The notes: generated by a model from the sequence alone, not told the origin. A stretch of DNA of 64,000 nt from Diadophis punctatus similis (GCA_023053685.1 JALIGW010000013.1:14866001-14930000); one strand, 5' to 3'. Shown: positions 10,221 through 24,700, numbered from the stretch's first letter. Numbers and translations: made by a program.

Positions 10221-12033
10221 GACCCTAGCATTTACAAGGAGATTTATTTGAATACAAAATTATTATAATATCAATAAATATTTTACAAAGAGATATGCTT
10301 TCAAAAATGGGCTTAATATAGTTCGACTATGTCTTCTGAACTAAACTAACATGCAGACACCACTTAGGGATACTTTCAAATAGAAAGACTGGATTCTCCT
10401 TCTATAGTTTGAAACGCAACACTGAACTTAGAAAAGAAAAATTGTAGCAGCCTGTCACCCGCAGCCTTAGAAAAATCTGTGCCCCACGCCAAGCTCCTGT
10501 TGCTGATCAAAACTAGGACTTTCAATTTATTGCATGAGAAGGAAAAGTGCACATTCTAAACATTCCCCAGGTTAAATAACCCAATATGAGCTGGCCTGCA
10601 TTCTACCAGATTGAATAAATCACCACAGACTTATAAAACAACCCACACACTCCAAAGAAATTAGGGTGAGGAGTTCTTAAAATGAGGTCTCTTTTTTCCT
10701 GTAGTGTAGAGCTGACAAATCCTTAATACATTTAATCATTTTTTTTTCTTTATGGGGGAAGCAAACTAATTGTGTAAAGAGGAAGGAAGAAGAATGAATG
10801 TGCCTGAGATCTTTCTAGAAGTCTCTGGCCAATTTGGTGACTGCCAAGACAATAATTCTTTGATAGCCTTTGGTGTTTTAAGTTTTTATTTCTTTTCCAA
10901 AAGCTGAGAGAGGGATGAGAGAGATACCAAACCTCAGACATTAATAGAGTTTTACTTTAACCTGGCTTATGTCATAACGCTGTATTGCTTAAATTGAGAT
11001 CATTATTTGACAAAGTTCATAGTTCACATTCTCAGCTAAATCTAAGCAAAATACATTATGGTTTAGCTGCATAATGCATGATTCAAATGTCTGTAGGCAT
11101 ATGATTAAGAAATGGAGAGAAATAGAAATCTTGTACCTCTACATGACTGAAAGAAATCCTAAAGTGTCTAAAAGAATGATCACATGTTGACGTTAGTCTA
11201 TCGCCAACTATAAACATTTATACTTTCCAAGTTAGTCATACCCTTTTAGTACAATATATTTTTCCAATGGATTATTGTAAAATTTTATACCACTATAAGG
11301 GTTGGTTGGTGGCCAAATGCAGGATCAACAATAATTGAGGCAATTGGTGGCTCTTTTTCTCTGAGCCAGGCACAAAAGGAACTTTTTTTCAAAGCCAACT
11401 TGATATTTCCTAGCAACAGTATTCTTTAACTGAATCTCACTTATCTATTTAGATTGCAAAATTCTAGATAATGTCTCCGTAATTCTTTGCTGTTGCCCAA
11501 TTGCCTTCTTTCGCCTCTTGTTTTGAAAATTTGGAGACAGGAGATGAGGGTCCGAACGATGAAACAATGAAAGTGAAATGTGTGTGGAATTCAATGACAC
11601 TGGTTGGTTGCTGACATAATTTACACCCCCAGGAGATTCAAAGTTCTCATTTGATACACTTTAAACTATGAATGTAGCATAACTCAGTTGTCCTCTAATA
11701 AAACTGATTTCCATGTTAAAAACGTTGGTTAATATGTAGACAGACATGGTAAACCACTTTTTTCTTCTGGTGCAGGTTCAGGGAAAGTGAGATGATTGTT
11801 CCAACTGATGGATATTAAAACTTGTGGATTAAAGGTATGTTTCCCGCACTCTTGCCCTTAGTATCTTTGTTGAATGACAAAAATTTGTCTGCTGCTAGGA
11901 ACTTTATAGATACCGGTATCACTGTGAAGACAATATTTTTATATCCTTTGAGCTCTTTAAATTTTTTATCTTTTTACCCAAAATGGGAAAGAAGGACATC
12001 AGTTGCCAGACTAGTCTCATTTATATACTTTGT

Positions 12034-12092
12034 ACACACACACACACACACATACATACATACATACATACATACATACATACATACATACA
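12034..12092 (+). repeat. (AC)n(ACAT)n microsatellite
   Basis: An AC run passing into ACAT units, ending at a truncated hAT element. Confidence 0.97.
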
Positions 12093-12365
12093 CCTTATAT
12101 AGCATGGAGGCTTTCCTGAAGCCTGGGGAGGGTGAAAAACGGCCCAACCGGAAGTTCGTTTCTGAACTTCTGGTTGGGTCGTTGGGTCCGTTTTTCGCCA
12201 TCCACAGGCTCCGGAGGCTTTCCTGAAGCCTGGGGAAGGCAAAAACTACATTCCCCGCCCTCCAGAAGGCCGAAAATCAGCTGACAGGGCAACGCCTCGC
12301 GTGCCCTCAGATATGGCTCCGTGTGCCACCTGTGGCACGCGTGCCATAGATTCACCATCACGTCC
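12093..12365. mobile_element. Truncated copy of the GATGGCGAACC hAT family
   Basis: The right part matches the 28764 family (GTGGCACGCGTGCCATA, TTCACCATCAC). The left end is missing and abuts the ACAT microsatellite. The interior contains an inverted GGCTTTCCTGAAGCCTGGGG repeat. Confidence 0.7.
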
Positions 12366-12600
12366 CTATACCATTTCAGACAAATGGCTGTCCAATCTCT
12401 TCTTAATAACCTCCAGTGTTGGACCACCCACATCTTCTGGAGGCAAGTCATTCCACTGATTAATTGTTCTACCTCTCAGGAAATTTCTCTTTAAGTTGTG
12501 GATTGATTGTCTCCTAATTTAGTTTCTCTCTGATGGGATAGGAATTTATTCCTACCGAGGCGATATAGATCTTGTTCCCTTGAAGTCATCCTTACGTAGA
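12366..12600 (-). repeat. CR1 fragment, reverse
   Basis: Minus-strand AGGTTATTAAGAAGAGATTG, CAGTGGAATGACTTGCCTCC and CATTTGTCTGAAATGG follow the CR1 3' order. Confidence 0.65.
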
Positions 12601-13089
12601 AAATAAAACCGAGATTTAATTCTAATTAACAAAATATTTATTTCAGTATAAAAGTAACAAAACATAAACCTTAATAAGCTACATTGTCCCAGTCAAGAAT
12701 TCACATCTGCCTTGGACGGAGGCTTGCAGAAGAAGAAAGAAGGAGGAGACAAACTCCTGGAATGCACACATGCGTAGAAGCACATATCACATGTCTGCTT
12801 GATTAGAAAATACAGTAGATCTAGAAATATAGTAGAAGACTAAGAAATATAGCACAGAGGCTCAACTGGCAATATATTCACATCGTGACACTCTCTATTG
12901 CTTCTTGTCCTGTCTTCAAAACACAGTCCATTAAATGTATTATTTCTTTTTCATGACCAGAACATTCTTTTGTTCAGACTATATGAGGCAACTTAAAATT
13001 TGCTCTTTTCCCAGAATTTCTCTAGTTTCAGTCTTCCTAAGAATTTGAGTTCACAGGACAATGTCACTAAATATTTCCATTACAGAATT

Positions 13090-13580
13090 ATTTTGATAAC
13101 TGCTATTGTCTCTTGTATCAGTTCTGCAAAGGAATGACATTTGGGGCTTTTTAGTCTAGAAAGGGGGCATATAAGAGAGCACATGATTGAAATGTACAAA
13201 GGCATGCAAAGTATGGATAAAGTGGACAAGGTGAAGCCATTTTCCTCTTCCCAAAATTCTGGGACCGGGCCGGAGGTCACCTAATGAAATTGAGTACTGC
13301 AAGAATCAAGACAGACAAATGGACATATTTTTTACACAAAGCAATTGAGCCCTGGAATTTTCTGCCATGGTATATACTAGTGTTGGCTTCAAAAATTAGT
13401 GTACCATTTCATGGAAATTCTGTAAATTAATGGCCATTAGCTTTGATGGTAGTCTGGCTATCCCAGAGGTCCTTCTACAGACAAACTAGTGGACTTCCCT
13501 GTGTAGTTGGTTGGCAGTTGTGAGAACAGATTGCTGGACTAGATGGGCCAGGGGTCTGATCCAGCAGGGCTTTGTCATGA
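13090..13580 (+). repeat. Older CR1-like 3' region
   Basis: CTAGAAAGGGGGCATATAAG, GCAATTGAGCCCTGGAATTT and TTGCTGGACTAGATGGGCCA in order resemble an older CR1 lineage. Strongly diverged. Confidence 0.5.
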
Positions 13581-13985
13581 TTTAGTCTGAAGAACATTGA
13601 GGAGAAGAACCATGTTTAATCAAGGATCATTGGGGGGACTGCTTTACAAAAAGAGGGACCTTGAACAATGGAAAAACAAACATTTTGATACAAGGTAGGA
13701 AATCCTAGGGATCTGATTTGCTTCCTGGCTCTCAAGGTCAGTGTACTTGTGGTTAGTTCTATTGTTAGGTAAATGGACCTTTCAGGAGGGCAGTAGAGCT
13801 AGGAAGTCCATTGCGATGAAGATGGAATTTTTAGGTCATCAATTGATATAGAATGGAATGTTGGAGTTTCTCTATGTTGTAATTCCCTTGTAAGGGCTGG
13901 TCTTGGATTAGACTGTGGGCAGGTGAGATGAGGCCAACTATTCTTTGGTCCAGATGAGCTTGCATTGGGCTTTTTCTGGGGATAA

Positions 13986-14030
13986 TTTAATTTAATTTAA
14001 TTTATTAACTCCCGAAGGACTCCATTTAAG
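13986..14030 (-). repeat. LINE 3' terminus with TTTAA tail, reverse
   Basis: Short (TTTAA)n followed by ATTAACTCCCGAAGGACTCC, the reverse of the GAGTCC..GGGAGTTGGGCGG LINE end seen at 56600. Confidence 0.5.
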
Positions 14031-14529
14031 GAGGGTCCATTTCAGTCTGATGGGGATTAGGCCAAGAGATAAGCTGAATTTGACTTTGGTCATATCCAAA
14101 AGACAAAAGGGAAAATTGGTGCAGTCCCCATTTTGTTTCTTAGGTTTGTTTTGTCTCCTGCAGGCACTGCTGATGTTCTTATGTTCATAAAGCTGAATGC
14201 TTGATTTAAAGAAGGACATAGATGTGGCAGGCTTTGGGGAAAAATGATAGACTGTCCATGAACATCTTGGAGCAGTTCTCTGGACTACTCAAAATGTCCG
14301 CTACCGGTTCTCCAGAACCTGTCAGAACCTGCTGGATTTCACCCCTGATTTACATGCTGCCTCCTTTCCATGACTTTGGATAGTTTGTAAATCGTTAAAA
14401 ACATTTAAAAACAAAGAAACGACACAAAAAGACAAAACAAAAAACCACAACACAACAAAAGAAGCAAAGATGACAGAGAAAGCAAACCCAGAATAGAAGA
14501 AAGAAAAAGAAGAAAAGAGGGGTCAATCA

Positions 14530-15430
14530 TCCTCCCAAAGACTTGGTTGAAGAACCACGTCTTCAGGGTCCTTTGAAATACCAGTAGGGTAGGGACCATC
14601 GGAATCTGGGTGGAAACCTGGGTTCCAGAGAGCAGATACAACTACAGAAGCCACACATCTGAGGTCCTGATAGATAGCATGTCAGCTTTGGAAGCCATAT
14701 TAACACCGGAAGCTTCCACCCTGTCACATTCTTGTGCTTGGGTAACTAGGAGGCGAGATTTAGTAGAGGGAGTAGCGTTAGACATAATAGCATTCTTCTT
14801 TTCGGTCAAGGTCATGGTATTCCTGCACCTGGAGGAGGAGTGGTTGAAGTGATGTCTCGAGTAGGGACGGATTGTGATTGGACCATGTGATGGACTGATG
14901 GGTGCAGGGGCTGGATTTGGGGTTTTGATTTACTGAGGGAAAACCCGGAACTCTCAGATTCGGGTTTTCCCAGATGTGCCGGTATGCCTACTCTAATAAA
15001 TGAGAACTTTGAGAAAATGCTTGTCTTGGAGTTTTTAATTGGAGTTGGGTTTTTCCAGAACGCTGACATAGCATTGTTTAACTGAAGGAACCCAGAGTGT
15101 GCCAACTCCTTGAACCAGCCAGGCAAATACCATGGGAGACAGGTGGTCTCTCGGGCTAAAAAAAACCTTATGCCAAGTAGGGCTTTATAGGCAGTGACCA
15201 GCACCTCGAATTGCACCTGGAAGCACATTGGGAACCAATGCAGCTTGTGGAGCACAGGTGTTACATAGGCATTCCAAGACATGCACATCGCTGCCTATGC
15301 TGTTGATTTCTGGGCCCATTGAAGCTTTTGGGTTACAGCAGTCAAGCCATGAGATGATCAGGGCATGAATGACTGTCTGAAGGGTCCTTTCATATGTCAT
15401 CCTGAGGCTCCTAGAAGGAATCGTGGAAAA
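14530..15430 (-). repeat. Unclassified interspersed repeat
   Basis: GGGCTTTATAGGCAGTGACC and GGAAGCACATTGGGAACCAA near 15180-15240 match the 58820 repeat. The remainder (CACGTCTTCAGGGTCC, TGGGTGGAAACCTGGG) reads as the same unit. Its reverse-strand frames are not coding. Confidence 0.45.
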
Positions 15431-15525
15431 TAATCTTCTCCACTTCTTCATTCTCTTCCTCCTCCTCCTCACTGCTGATGTTCCACCCATTTTGAACTTA
15501 ACACTTCTCATCTTTTTGTTGACAG

Positions 15526-15705
15526 CCGGATCAAATCCCTGATGCCAACATGACTGAACGTTTTGACTGCCACTATTGCAAGGAGACGCTGTTTGGCAAG
15601 AAATACATTTTGAAGGAGGAGAGTCCCTACTGCATCAAGTGCTACGAGAGCTTGTACTCCAACACCTGTGAGGAATGTAAGAAGCCAATTGGCTGTGATT
15701 GTAAG
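15526..15705 (+). CDS. FHL2: FHL2 first coding exon (half LIM)
   Basis: The acceptor ttgttgacag ends at 15525. The 24-nt 5' UTR remnant is followed by ATG at 15550, and the donor is AAG|gtaggc after 15705. It encodes residues 1-52: the half LIM and the first two cysteines of LIM1 (C40, C43). It ends in phase 0. Confidence 0.95.
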
Positions 15706-18700
15706 GTAGGCTGCCCTGCCTTTTTCCTGGCCTAAGCTTCCTTACTTGCCATCAGGTCTCTCCAAGGATTCTACCCATGTCAAGGGGTGGAAGAAATATT
15801 TCCCCTGCAAATGGCTCTGGTTCATTGGGACTTTTCAAAACAGCCAAAGCAGACTTTCCTTATAACAGCTGGTCCAGTGGTGGGTTCCTACCAGTGCGGT
15901 CCACTCTATAGCACCGGTAGTGGCCCACTGGTGACGTCACAGTACCGGTGCGGTCGGTTGTTGGTGCCTGGGCGCTGCCATTTTTTGGAAAAAAATTTAA
16001 TTTAAAAAAAAAATTTCTTCTGCGCATGCCCAGAAGCTGAGTTTCCGGCACTGCTCATGCGCTGCCTTCCTACCCCACAGTGAGGGGAGGATGGCTGAGG
16101 GAGTGCGTGAGATGCTGAAAGAACGGGCGGCAGGAGCTATTCCCCTCCCTTCAGCAGTCTGAGAAGCCACGAACGCGCGGTGATGATCCTAGGCATTTTC
16201 GCACTTTTGAGGCTTCTCAAGCTGCTGAGGGGAGGGGGAATGGGCGGCAGGACCTATCTCAGTTCCTCTCCCTTAAGCAGTCCGAGAAGCCACGCCCACC
16301 CGGTCACATGGCTGGCAAGCCACACCCACAAAATAAGCCATGCCCATAGAGTGGTAGTAAAAAAATTAGGAACCCGCCCCTGAGCTGGTCCATATGTTGT
16401 TTTTCTCTACTCCTGAGATAAGCAATCTTTCTGTTTGACTTTGTTTTTCCTTTTGGTGCATTCTGCTTCTTTTCTTATCTATATTAAAACAAATACCACA
16501 AAAACCAAGAAGGGCCAGAAGTGCTGCTGGATTTGAGGGAACCCCATTCCCAAGCACTGTACTCATCCTAGCCTGCGCAAAATGCTTGAATGATGATTCC
16601 CCAACTTAAAGACACAAGGAATGAACTTGATTGTGAGGAGGACAGAGGTGGGATAAAGGGAAAGAATACAACCCTTTAATAAAAGCAACAAAGACTTATT
16701 TGTCCCCATTCATAAAAGTAACCAAGTTAGAAATAGGCCCTTTTCTTTCCCTTCTTTTTATAAAATGTTACAAATTATATAACTGAACATCTAAATTGCA
16801 AAAATACATTACAGGTCGTCCTTGATTTACGACCATATTTGAGCCCAGAATTATGGTGGCTAATTGTTGCAGTCCTTCAGTGGGTCACCATGTGGTGGCG
16901 CAGCAGTTAGAGTGCAGTACTGCAGGCTACTTTAGCTGACTGTGATCTGCAGTTCAGCTGTTCAAATCTCACCGGCTCAGGGTTGACTCAGCCTTCCATC
17001 CTTCCGAGGTAGGTAAAATGAGGACCCAGATTGTTGGGGGCAATGTAAATAGACATTGCTTACTGGTGTAAACCGCTTAGAGAGTGCTTGCACTGTGAGG
17101 TGGTATATAAGTCTCACTAATAAATAAATAAATACATGTGACCAGACCTGATTTTATCAATTTTTTTGCTGTGGTTGTTAAGCAAACGCCATGGCTGTTT
17201 AAGCAAATGCCACAGTTGTTAAATAAAGCCATTATATCCAATGGATGCTTTTTTTGCTGAAAACTGGAAGTAAATGTCAAAATCCAGCAAAAAACAGCAA
17301 AAATTGCAGATGTGACCACCAGATGCTGCAAATGTTGATAAAAGTGAGCTGATTGCCAAGTGTCCAAAATAAACTAATACGATTAATTAGTTGATTAGTT
17401 TAATTTACTTTATAGACTTCTGGGGGAATAGCCAGCAGAAGCAAAGCCAAAAAGTCAAAAAAGAAGAGGTTGGTATGTGGAAATTCCTGAAGATGACAAA
17501 CTGTTTCTTCCCAGAATTCCTTTTGAGTAGGATTTTTTTAAAAAAAAAAAATCCCTTGTGAACTTTGTGTTGTGTTGACATTCCTGAATCCCTTTGCTGG
17601 CCTGCCTTCAAGATATCTCAGAGCAAGGCAGGAATTAGTTGAACTTTTCAACTCAAACAGAGGGATCGGGGAAGCTTAGTGCTACCTGATCTCTCCTACA
17701 CTACAGGCCCCTTTTGCAAGAGCAAATAAGTGAGTCATAGAAGATGGTGGGCCCCTTCTTCTCTGGGTGAACAACTAAGAAAATGTTTATTAGCGATGGG
17801 GAAATATAGGTGAAAAGTAGTGTACTCACACATGCTTGTTTATGCATTGACTTGGAAGCTTGATGTCTTAACTATGGGGGAAGGGGCATGGTCAATGCCG
17901 TAGCGGCACAGAGTTCCCCGCAATCCGCAGGGAAATCCCAAATTCCAGCCGCCTGGAGACCCGGTACAAGTCGGTATCGGGTCAGAACCACCCTGGAGGG
18001 GCGGGGATAAAGAGAGGCACCTGTTGGTGGACTGAGGGTGAGGAATTCTGGGAGTTGAAGTCCACAAGTCTTAAAGTGGCCAAGGTTGGAGACCCCTGGT
18101 ATAGAGTGTAGTTCTTTGTTGAAAAGTCTTCTCTGTAAATACGTCTTTGATATAGAAGTTTGTTTATTATCCTACCTTTATATTATTTGTATAAATAACC
18201 CATTGCAGTGAACATAACTATTACTTCTTCCTTTTCCTACTTTTCCCCACAACAATCCTGTGAGGTGAAGTGAGTTGGGCTAAGAGAGAGAAACTGGCCC
18301 AAAGTCACCCAGTCAGCTTTCATTCTAAGGCAGGGGTAGAACTCACAGTCTCCTGGTTTCTACCTTGGTGCCTTAACCACTAGAACAAAAAGCAATATCG
18401 ATATGGATTTTAGATAAAGAACCCTGAGAGAGAGAGAGCAAGGAAAATCTTGAAGTTGACATCAAGAGTGAATAAACCTGGCAGCAAACACATGAGTAAA
18501 CTGGTCCCAATCTTCTCTGCTCCAGCGAGATGCATAGAATTGCATTCACAATGTGTTTGTATGTGTGTTTGTGTGTGTGTGTGTGTGTAGCTATCTATCT
18601 CACAATAGTGACTCTGGACAGCATACAAGGACACAGGATCCAATCTAGGTTGGTCACCAGGACCAGAGGTTTAATCTTCTGAGCTTTCGGACTCATGCTG

Positions 18701-21700
18701 GAGCTCATCCTCAGGGAACTTTTCTCTAGCAGAGTGCAGGGGTGGGCTGCTCTGGGTTCGCCCGGGTTTGGGCGATCCTCTAGTGAAGATTCTGTGCGGT
18801 TTGGCAAACCCCCAAATCCCACTCTTGGAGTCTGATCCTCGTCCTGGACCAACCCGGATTGGATCCTGCAACATTATCCTGGGACACATACATTCACCTT
18901 CATTCATACAAGTATACAACTCTGGACAGACTACAAAGATACTGCATACAACCCAAGGATAAAACATGGAAAAATGTCAGTGCATAATATTTTTATGGAA
19001 AAGAGGGGCAAAAGGGCCATTCATACAGGTTGTGTTTATTAAAAGGATAGCAACAGTGGCTTATTCAAAGATATTTTTTTAAATGAATGCTAGCTAGCAA
19101 ACTAGAGGTTAAATTTAGATGGATTCAAATGTCATATCTGGTCATATGTTTTCCATTAGTTGTCAGTCCTCATGTACAATGCTGTGGTCAATTTGTCCCA
19201 AAGTTATGGAGTATTTCTTCACGTGGGCTTATGTGGTTTGGGATTTCTACAGGACCTGTCCTACAAGGATCGTCATTGGCATGAAACCTGCTTCCATTGC
19301 TTCCAGTGCAAGAACTCCTTGGTGGACAAACCTTTTGCTGCGAAGGAAGAGCACCTCCTGTGTACCGAATGTTACTCAAATGAATACTCCTCCAAGTGTA
19401 GCGAGTGCAAAAAGACCATCATGCCAGGTTAGAGCTTGTCCGCTCTGGAGACACAATGGGGCTTTCGTGAAATACTTTCTAAAACCAGAGGAAGGTTCTT
19501 TTGCAAGATGCTTTATCAAGACTTTTATTTGCCTTCCAATGGTCTGGCAGAAATATGTTCTTCAGACAGCACAGAACGTTTTTCATGCAGGGCAGTCAAG
19601 TTGAGATGAGGGGTGTTGGGGAGCTGCACTGGATGTCTTTTGAAAGGCCAAGAACCACAGTGGTAGGTTGATGCTGCAAGAGAAGGCAGAGTCACAACAT
19701 ATATACAGTATTATGGGCACAATCGGAAGGTTTTTCTGTTTCTTTTTGCGGAGTTAGGCTTTCTAACTAGTTCTACATTATCCTCCTTTCAGTCTTCCTT
19801 AAGCTTCCTTATAAACCAATATTGCCGTATTGCTATTACAAAAAAAGGATGAATTATGAAGGGCGAAACAATTTTTCCTGTTTGTTCATTTAAAAAGGGA
19901 ATTTCATAGATCCTTTTGCGTACGACTTGAAATGATCTTCCTCTAATAAAAATCAGTTCCTGTCCCCTCAAAAAGAAGCAAAAATCCCAAGATTTTAACA
20001 GCTGTGTTTCAATCAACCATGATTGGTGACCAACCATGATGCCCTACAGTAGTGGGCTCTAAATCCCGTTGCTACCGGTTTGCTCACATGCTCAATGCTT
20101 CTCTGCATGCGCAGAAGCGTCCTGGGCGGGTGGGCGGGGTGTCCAGCCACCGCCGCCACCGGTTCATCAAACCGGGCTGAACCGGGAACAATCCACCGCT
20201 GATGCCCTAGCTCCATTGTGTGAACTCATTCAATAAATAACCCTCTTTGGGCTCAATTAGAAATGCTACTCTACAATGCTCAGGGTTGCCATATCCAGAC
20301 TGCAATAAAACACACAGCCACTAGGTGGCAGAAAAAACTCTTACATCTTAAATCCTGCTTGAGCAGTGGGTTGGACTAGATGACCTACAAGGTCCCTTCC
20401 AACTCTAATAATAAATCTAAATCTAAAAATCTTTTCCTGCCATCTAGTGGCCACTTGTGTTAGCAATATCTGTTGTGGTGTCTGAAGGGCATCAAATTAG
20501 GGAAGATGATTCTTCAGAGGGCTTATTTTTAGTATTCAGGATCTGAGAAATTAAAGATTATAGGGTGCCATTATTCCTGACTAATTTTTGGCAAACTGCC
20601 CAGATTCTTCCCTTTTACTAACTGGAGAATGGAATAGGTAGAAATGAAACATGGAATCTCTATGTTTTTAGTGCTATAACAACTTAAAGGGTGGTCCTGG
20701 ATTTATTCTTCTCATAGGAACACGGAAGATGGAATATAAGGGAAGCAGTTGGCATGAGACCTGTTTTATCTGCCATCGGTGCCAACAGCCCATTGGAACA
20801 AAGAGTTTTATTCCCAAGGACAATCAGAATTTCTGTGTGCCCTGCTATGAGAAGCAGTTTGCTATGCAGTGTGTACAGTGCAAGAAGGTAAAGTTTATTA
20901 TGCTATGAAATGTTATGCTCCGACATACATATTTTGTCTGCTTCTCCTCTTTATCCAAGCCAATTGTTCCAGGCTATTATCCTACCATAACTTGCCCTTT
21001 CTTTTGTTAAATATGATACTGAAAGATAAATTAATCTAAAATAAAACCTTTCTTATCAATGACAAAATTGTGGAAGAGGAATCAGACCAGAGCAAGGAAC
21101 AGGGAGAAAACTCTGCCTTTGCTGTGCTCTTTCAGTTATTCATTACAACCACAGTACAGAGGCAGTATTTCTCAACCTTGGTAACTTTAATTTGGGTGAA
21201 TTTCAACCCAGAATTCCCCAGCCAGCATGTCTGGCTGGGGAATTCTGGGAGTTAAAAGTCCACCAGTTTTGGGACTTGAAGTCCACACTGAGACTCACGA
21301 ACTGTGAGAAAGAATCTATCTTGAGGCTTCTTATCTGTTCTTTAAACATTTATGTTGCAGTTGCCTGAATTCTGTAGTGAGCATTTGAATCAGATTAGGA
21401 GTTCGTTAGTGTCTTGTTCCGGGGTGGGTTGCTTCTTCTTCGCGATACCGGTACGCTACACGTGCATCACCATGTTTTGGCACTCGTGCGCTCGCTACGC
21501 ACACGCCCTCGCGCGATTTTGCTTTCTGCGCATGCTCAGAAGCAAAATCTCGCAAGGGGATGCATGTGCGCACGTGATTTCGGCGCTTTTTTTGCTTCCA
21601 CGCATGCACGGAAGCAAAAAATTGCTAACATATCACGCGCATGTGCGTCCCCTTGCGAGATTTTGCTTCCGCGCATGTGCAGGACGCAAAATCAGCCCAA

Positions 21701-24700
21701 AAATTCCCCAAAAAAGATGACGCGCACGACAGACCGGCAAAGACGGCACCGGAGCTGTCGCGTGCAAATATCGCCATCTGCTGGCCGCTACCGGTGCGGT
21801 AGAGTCAACCGCACCAGTAGGAACCTACCACTGCATTGTTCACCCTGCTGCTGCTGCTGCTGCAACTGTATTCCTGCTTGCATCTAACCATAATACACAC
21901 ATGTTCTGGCAATATCATGTCTCCATTATGTTGTCTTTATCTTGCCTTCAGCCTCTAAACCTTAAGTTGTATTGGGCTAAATTATAGTTCAAGTAAGTAG
22001 GATTTTCTTTTTATTACTATGCCATTTGAAGTTAGCTTTAGAGTGTATAAAATCTATTGAATTTTGCCATACCTTGTTACAGCGAGAGAAATTCAGATGC
22101 CTAGGACTGAAAGTCAATGGTGGTAGGTGGGGATAAATAACAAGGATGGCAAATTTCTTGCCAGAAGACATTTTATGACTTCTCAGGAATTGGTACAGAA
22201 TAATATAATTCGATAGTAGGGAAAAAACATCACTTTCTCTGAGTCAATTGATAAAGAGGAAGTCAGATCTGGAACTTGAAATCTGGTCTCAGGATGGTTA
22301 TTAAAATGCAGAGTTATTGAAGCAGCTTAGAACTTCAAACCATGCAACAGCCATGAACCTTTCCAACTTACTATCTATACTACATCTACATTATGGTCAT
22401 AGGACACTATTACAATACGATCCACATAGAAAATTAACTAGAGTTTCAGTGGCAAAATGTTTATCAGACACTTTGAGGAAGATCATGTTTCTGTCCAAAT
22501 TCTACAGATCTATTGCTATTCCAGTATAAAGTCCAGAATATTATTTGATTCTCTTGTTAGGATACAAAGTCAGTGTTGATCTTTCTCGTTCACCGCTATT
22601 ACATTTAATAGAATAATTCAATCTGTCTAAGGCATGAGTCCACAAATTCTTGAGCCCATTGACTTTCTCATAAAGTTACAGATTATTCATTGACACCCTC
22701 CCCCAACATTTATTATATGAAAATAATTTAAGAAATACTATTTTAATAGAACCATGAACAATAACAATGGATAGCCGCATCAAACTTTGAGGGTCAATAC
22801 TGATTTCTTTGAAGAAGTCTGTTGGATTGGGAACTTGGTTTGGGAATAGAAATTAGCTTGGGGAGAAAATGGAAAGTGTAACACATGTATATGTGTATGT
22901 TTTGGGGAAATGGAAGGTGTGCTTGTAACCTTGAAAACTTCTCTTGAATAGAAACCTAAGGATTAGTTGGACATTGGGCAATATCTTAACTTAAAATATT
23001 AGGACCTACTGCTCAATATTACTTTGCTTTCTTTCTTTCTAAAACATTTGCATTTTATTTAGGTTAAAGAACATGAATGACACATAGTAAATAAAAAATG
23101 AACTCTTCCCTTTCTTTCCTCCCGACTCCTATTTTAAATAAACAGCCAATCACTACTGGAGGAATTACTTACCGAGAGCAGCCATGGCACAAAGAGTGTT
23201 TTGTGTGTACTGGATGCAAAAAACAGCTATCTGGACAACGTTTCACTTCACGGGATGAGTTTGCATATTGTCTGAACTGCTTTTGTAGCCTCTATGCCAA
23301 GAAGTGTGCAGGATGCACTAACCCAATAAGTGGTAGGTACTTTGATATTGCGGTTATCTTTTAGGCACAATCTTTCTATAAAGGCAGACAGTATTAAAAA
23401 TTAACTTCTGAGTCCATCGTTCAAAAATATCCTTTAGTATGTCCAACGTTAAAATATTTTGCTTCATTCTAGAATTGCAAATTGTGTTCAAGTATCCTTT
23501 TGCTTTTGAGTGTAAACTTTTAATTGCTTCTAGTTCCCTCAGGTGTCCAATTTTTTTTGTTTTTTTCAAGCGAAACATAGACATTTTACCATAAGGATTT
23601 TTTAAAATAATTAATTCCAAAAGGATTGAGGGAAATGTACCTGGTTCTGTAAAACACATTGATCCAAATGTTCCTAATAGCTGGAATGCCAGCTCCAGCA
23701 TACTGGCTGTCTGGGAGCTGCCATTCAGTGGGGAGAGGCTGCACTGGTCTTTGAGCAGCTTGGACATTAATGCAAGAAGCTATTCTCCTTTAAGAACTGC
23801 AAGACACTAATGCAAGAAGCTATTCTCCTTTAAGAACTGTAAGATGAAGACGGATACTGGCTTATGGAGTAGCAAGGCACATTTCTGGACCACGGGGGAG
23901 GCACATGCGTGCATGAGTGGGTGGGTGGTGATGAATGAATATAAGGTGATGGGGAGCACGGGTGGGCAGCCCTAACAATTCTGTCAGGTTCTGTCAGGTG
24001 GGCAGCCCTAACAAGAGTTTCTCTTTGAGATTGTCAGTAAGTGCAAGGAAAGAAGTAAAGCAGACATTAGCAAACCAGGTTTGTGTTTGTTTGTGTTCCT
24101 TTCTCTTTTCTTTTCGTTTTGGAACCTGACAGGGAAAGCAATTAACAAGTAATTTTAAAAAATGTAATATGGAAGTATGCAAACGAAAAGGTGCCAACCG
24201 CAGTTTGAGCAAGCTGTCTATTCCCTTGTGTGCCAGAGCTCTAAATCTGGTGCAGGTTGCTGTCATGCATTCTTCTCACAATAAGCAACTGTCTTAGACT
24301 CTAGAGCAGGGGTGTCAAACTCAATTTCATTGAAGGCCGCATCAGGGCTGTGGTTGACCTCAGAGGGGGTGGCAAACTGGGTGGGCATGGCCAGCTTGAC
24401 ACCACTCCCCAAACTGCTGGCATATTTCCTCTTTGCATTGGGTAGACTGGGCCGAAGCCACGCGGGCTGGCCCCTTACATTTTCCAGGACAGCCCCACGA
24501 GCCCGAGCCGGCCCGGGGGCCTTGTGTTTGATACCCCTGCTCTAGAGCAACTATGGACAATCTCAAGTCCTCTCTCATCTAGAAAATTATTGAATATCCA
24601 GTCTACTTACTGGCTATTCATTCCAATGCGGTCATTGGCTCTGCTTTTTGGAGCCATCATCAGTCTGCTATTTCCTCCTTGGAAGTCATGGTCAAACATA

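Larger units (their letters stand above)
8885..15525 (+). other. FHL2: Putative FHL2 5' intron
   Basis: It runs from the candidate donor at 8885 to the acceptor at 15525. It holds a C-rich run (9187-9200), a hAT relic with a nested SINE (9956-10220), an ACAC/ACAT microsatellite, part of a hAT element, CR1 fragments and an unclassified repeat at about 14500-15430. 10230-11800 shows no recognisable gene or repeat. Confidence 0.5.
15706..19252 (+). other. FHL2: FHL2 intron
   Basis: Bounded by consensus splice sites. It contains a 508-bp hAT element, a TA-flanked element split by a Sauria-type SINE, half of a palindromic MITE (about 18037-18101), a reverse SINE fragment, a GT tract and an unclassified repeat at 18600-18970. 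Confidence 0.9.
19428..20717 (+). other. FHL2: FHL2 intron
   Basis: Bounded by consensus splice sites. It contains one small hAT element (20047-20201) and a CR1 3'-tail remnant with the 'ggttggactagatgacct' signature near 20370. The rest is unremarkable. Confidence 0.9.
20888..23145 (+). other. FHL2: FHL2 intron
   Basis: Bounded by consensus splice sites. It contains a degraded palindromic MITE (about 21163-21295), a GC-rich hAT-like element (21419-21833) and a short CTG run at 21846-21863. 21900-23100 holds nothing I can classify. Confidence 0.9.

Noticed and set aside
14812..15511. Minus-strand frames of 108-158 codons upstream of the FHL2 coding exon
   Set aside because: The sequence is an interspersed repeat also present at 58820; no reverse transcriptase or transposase motif is visible.
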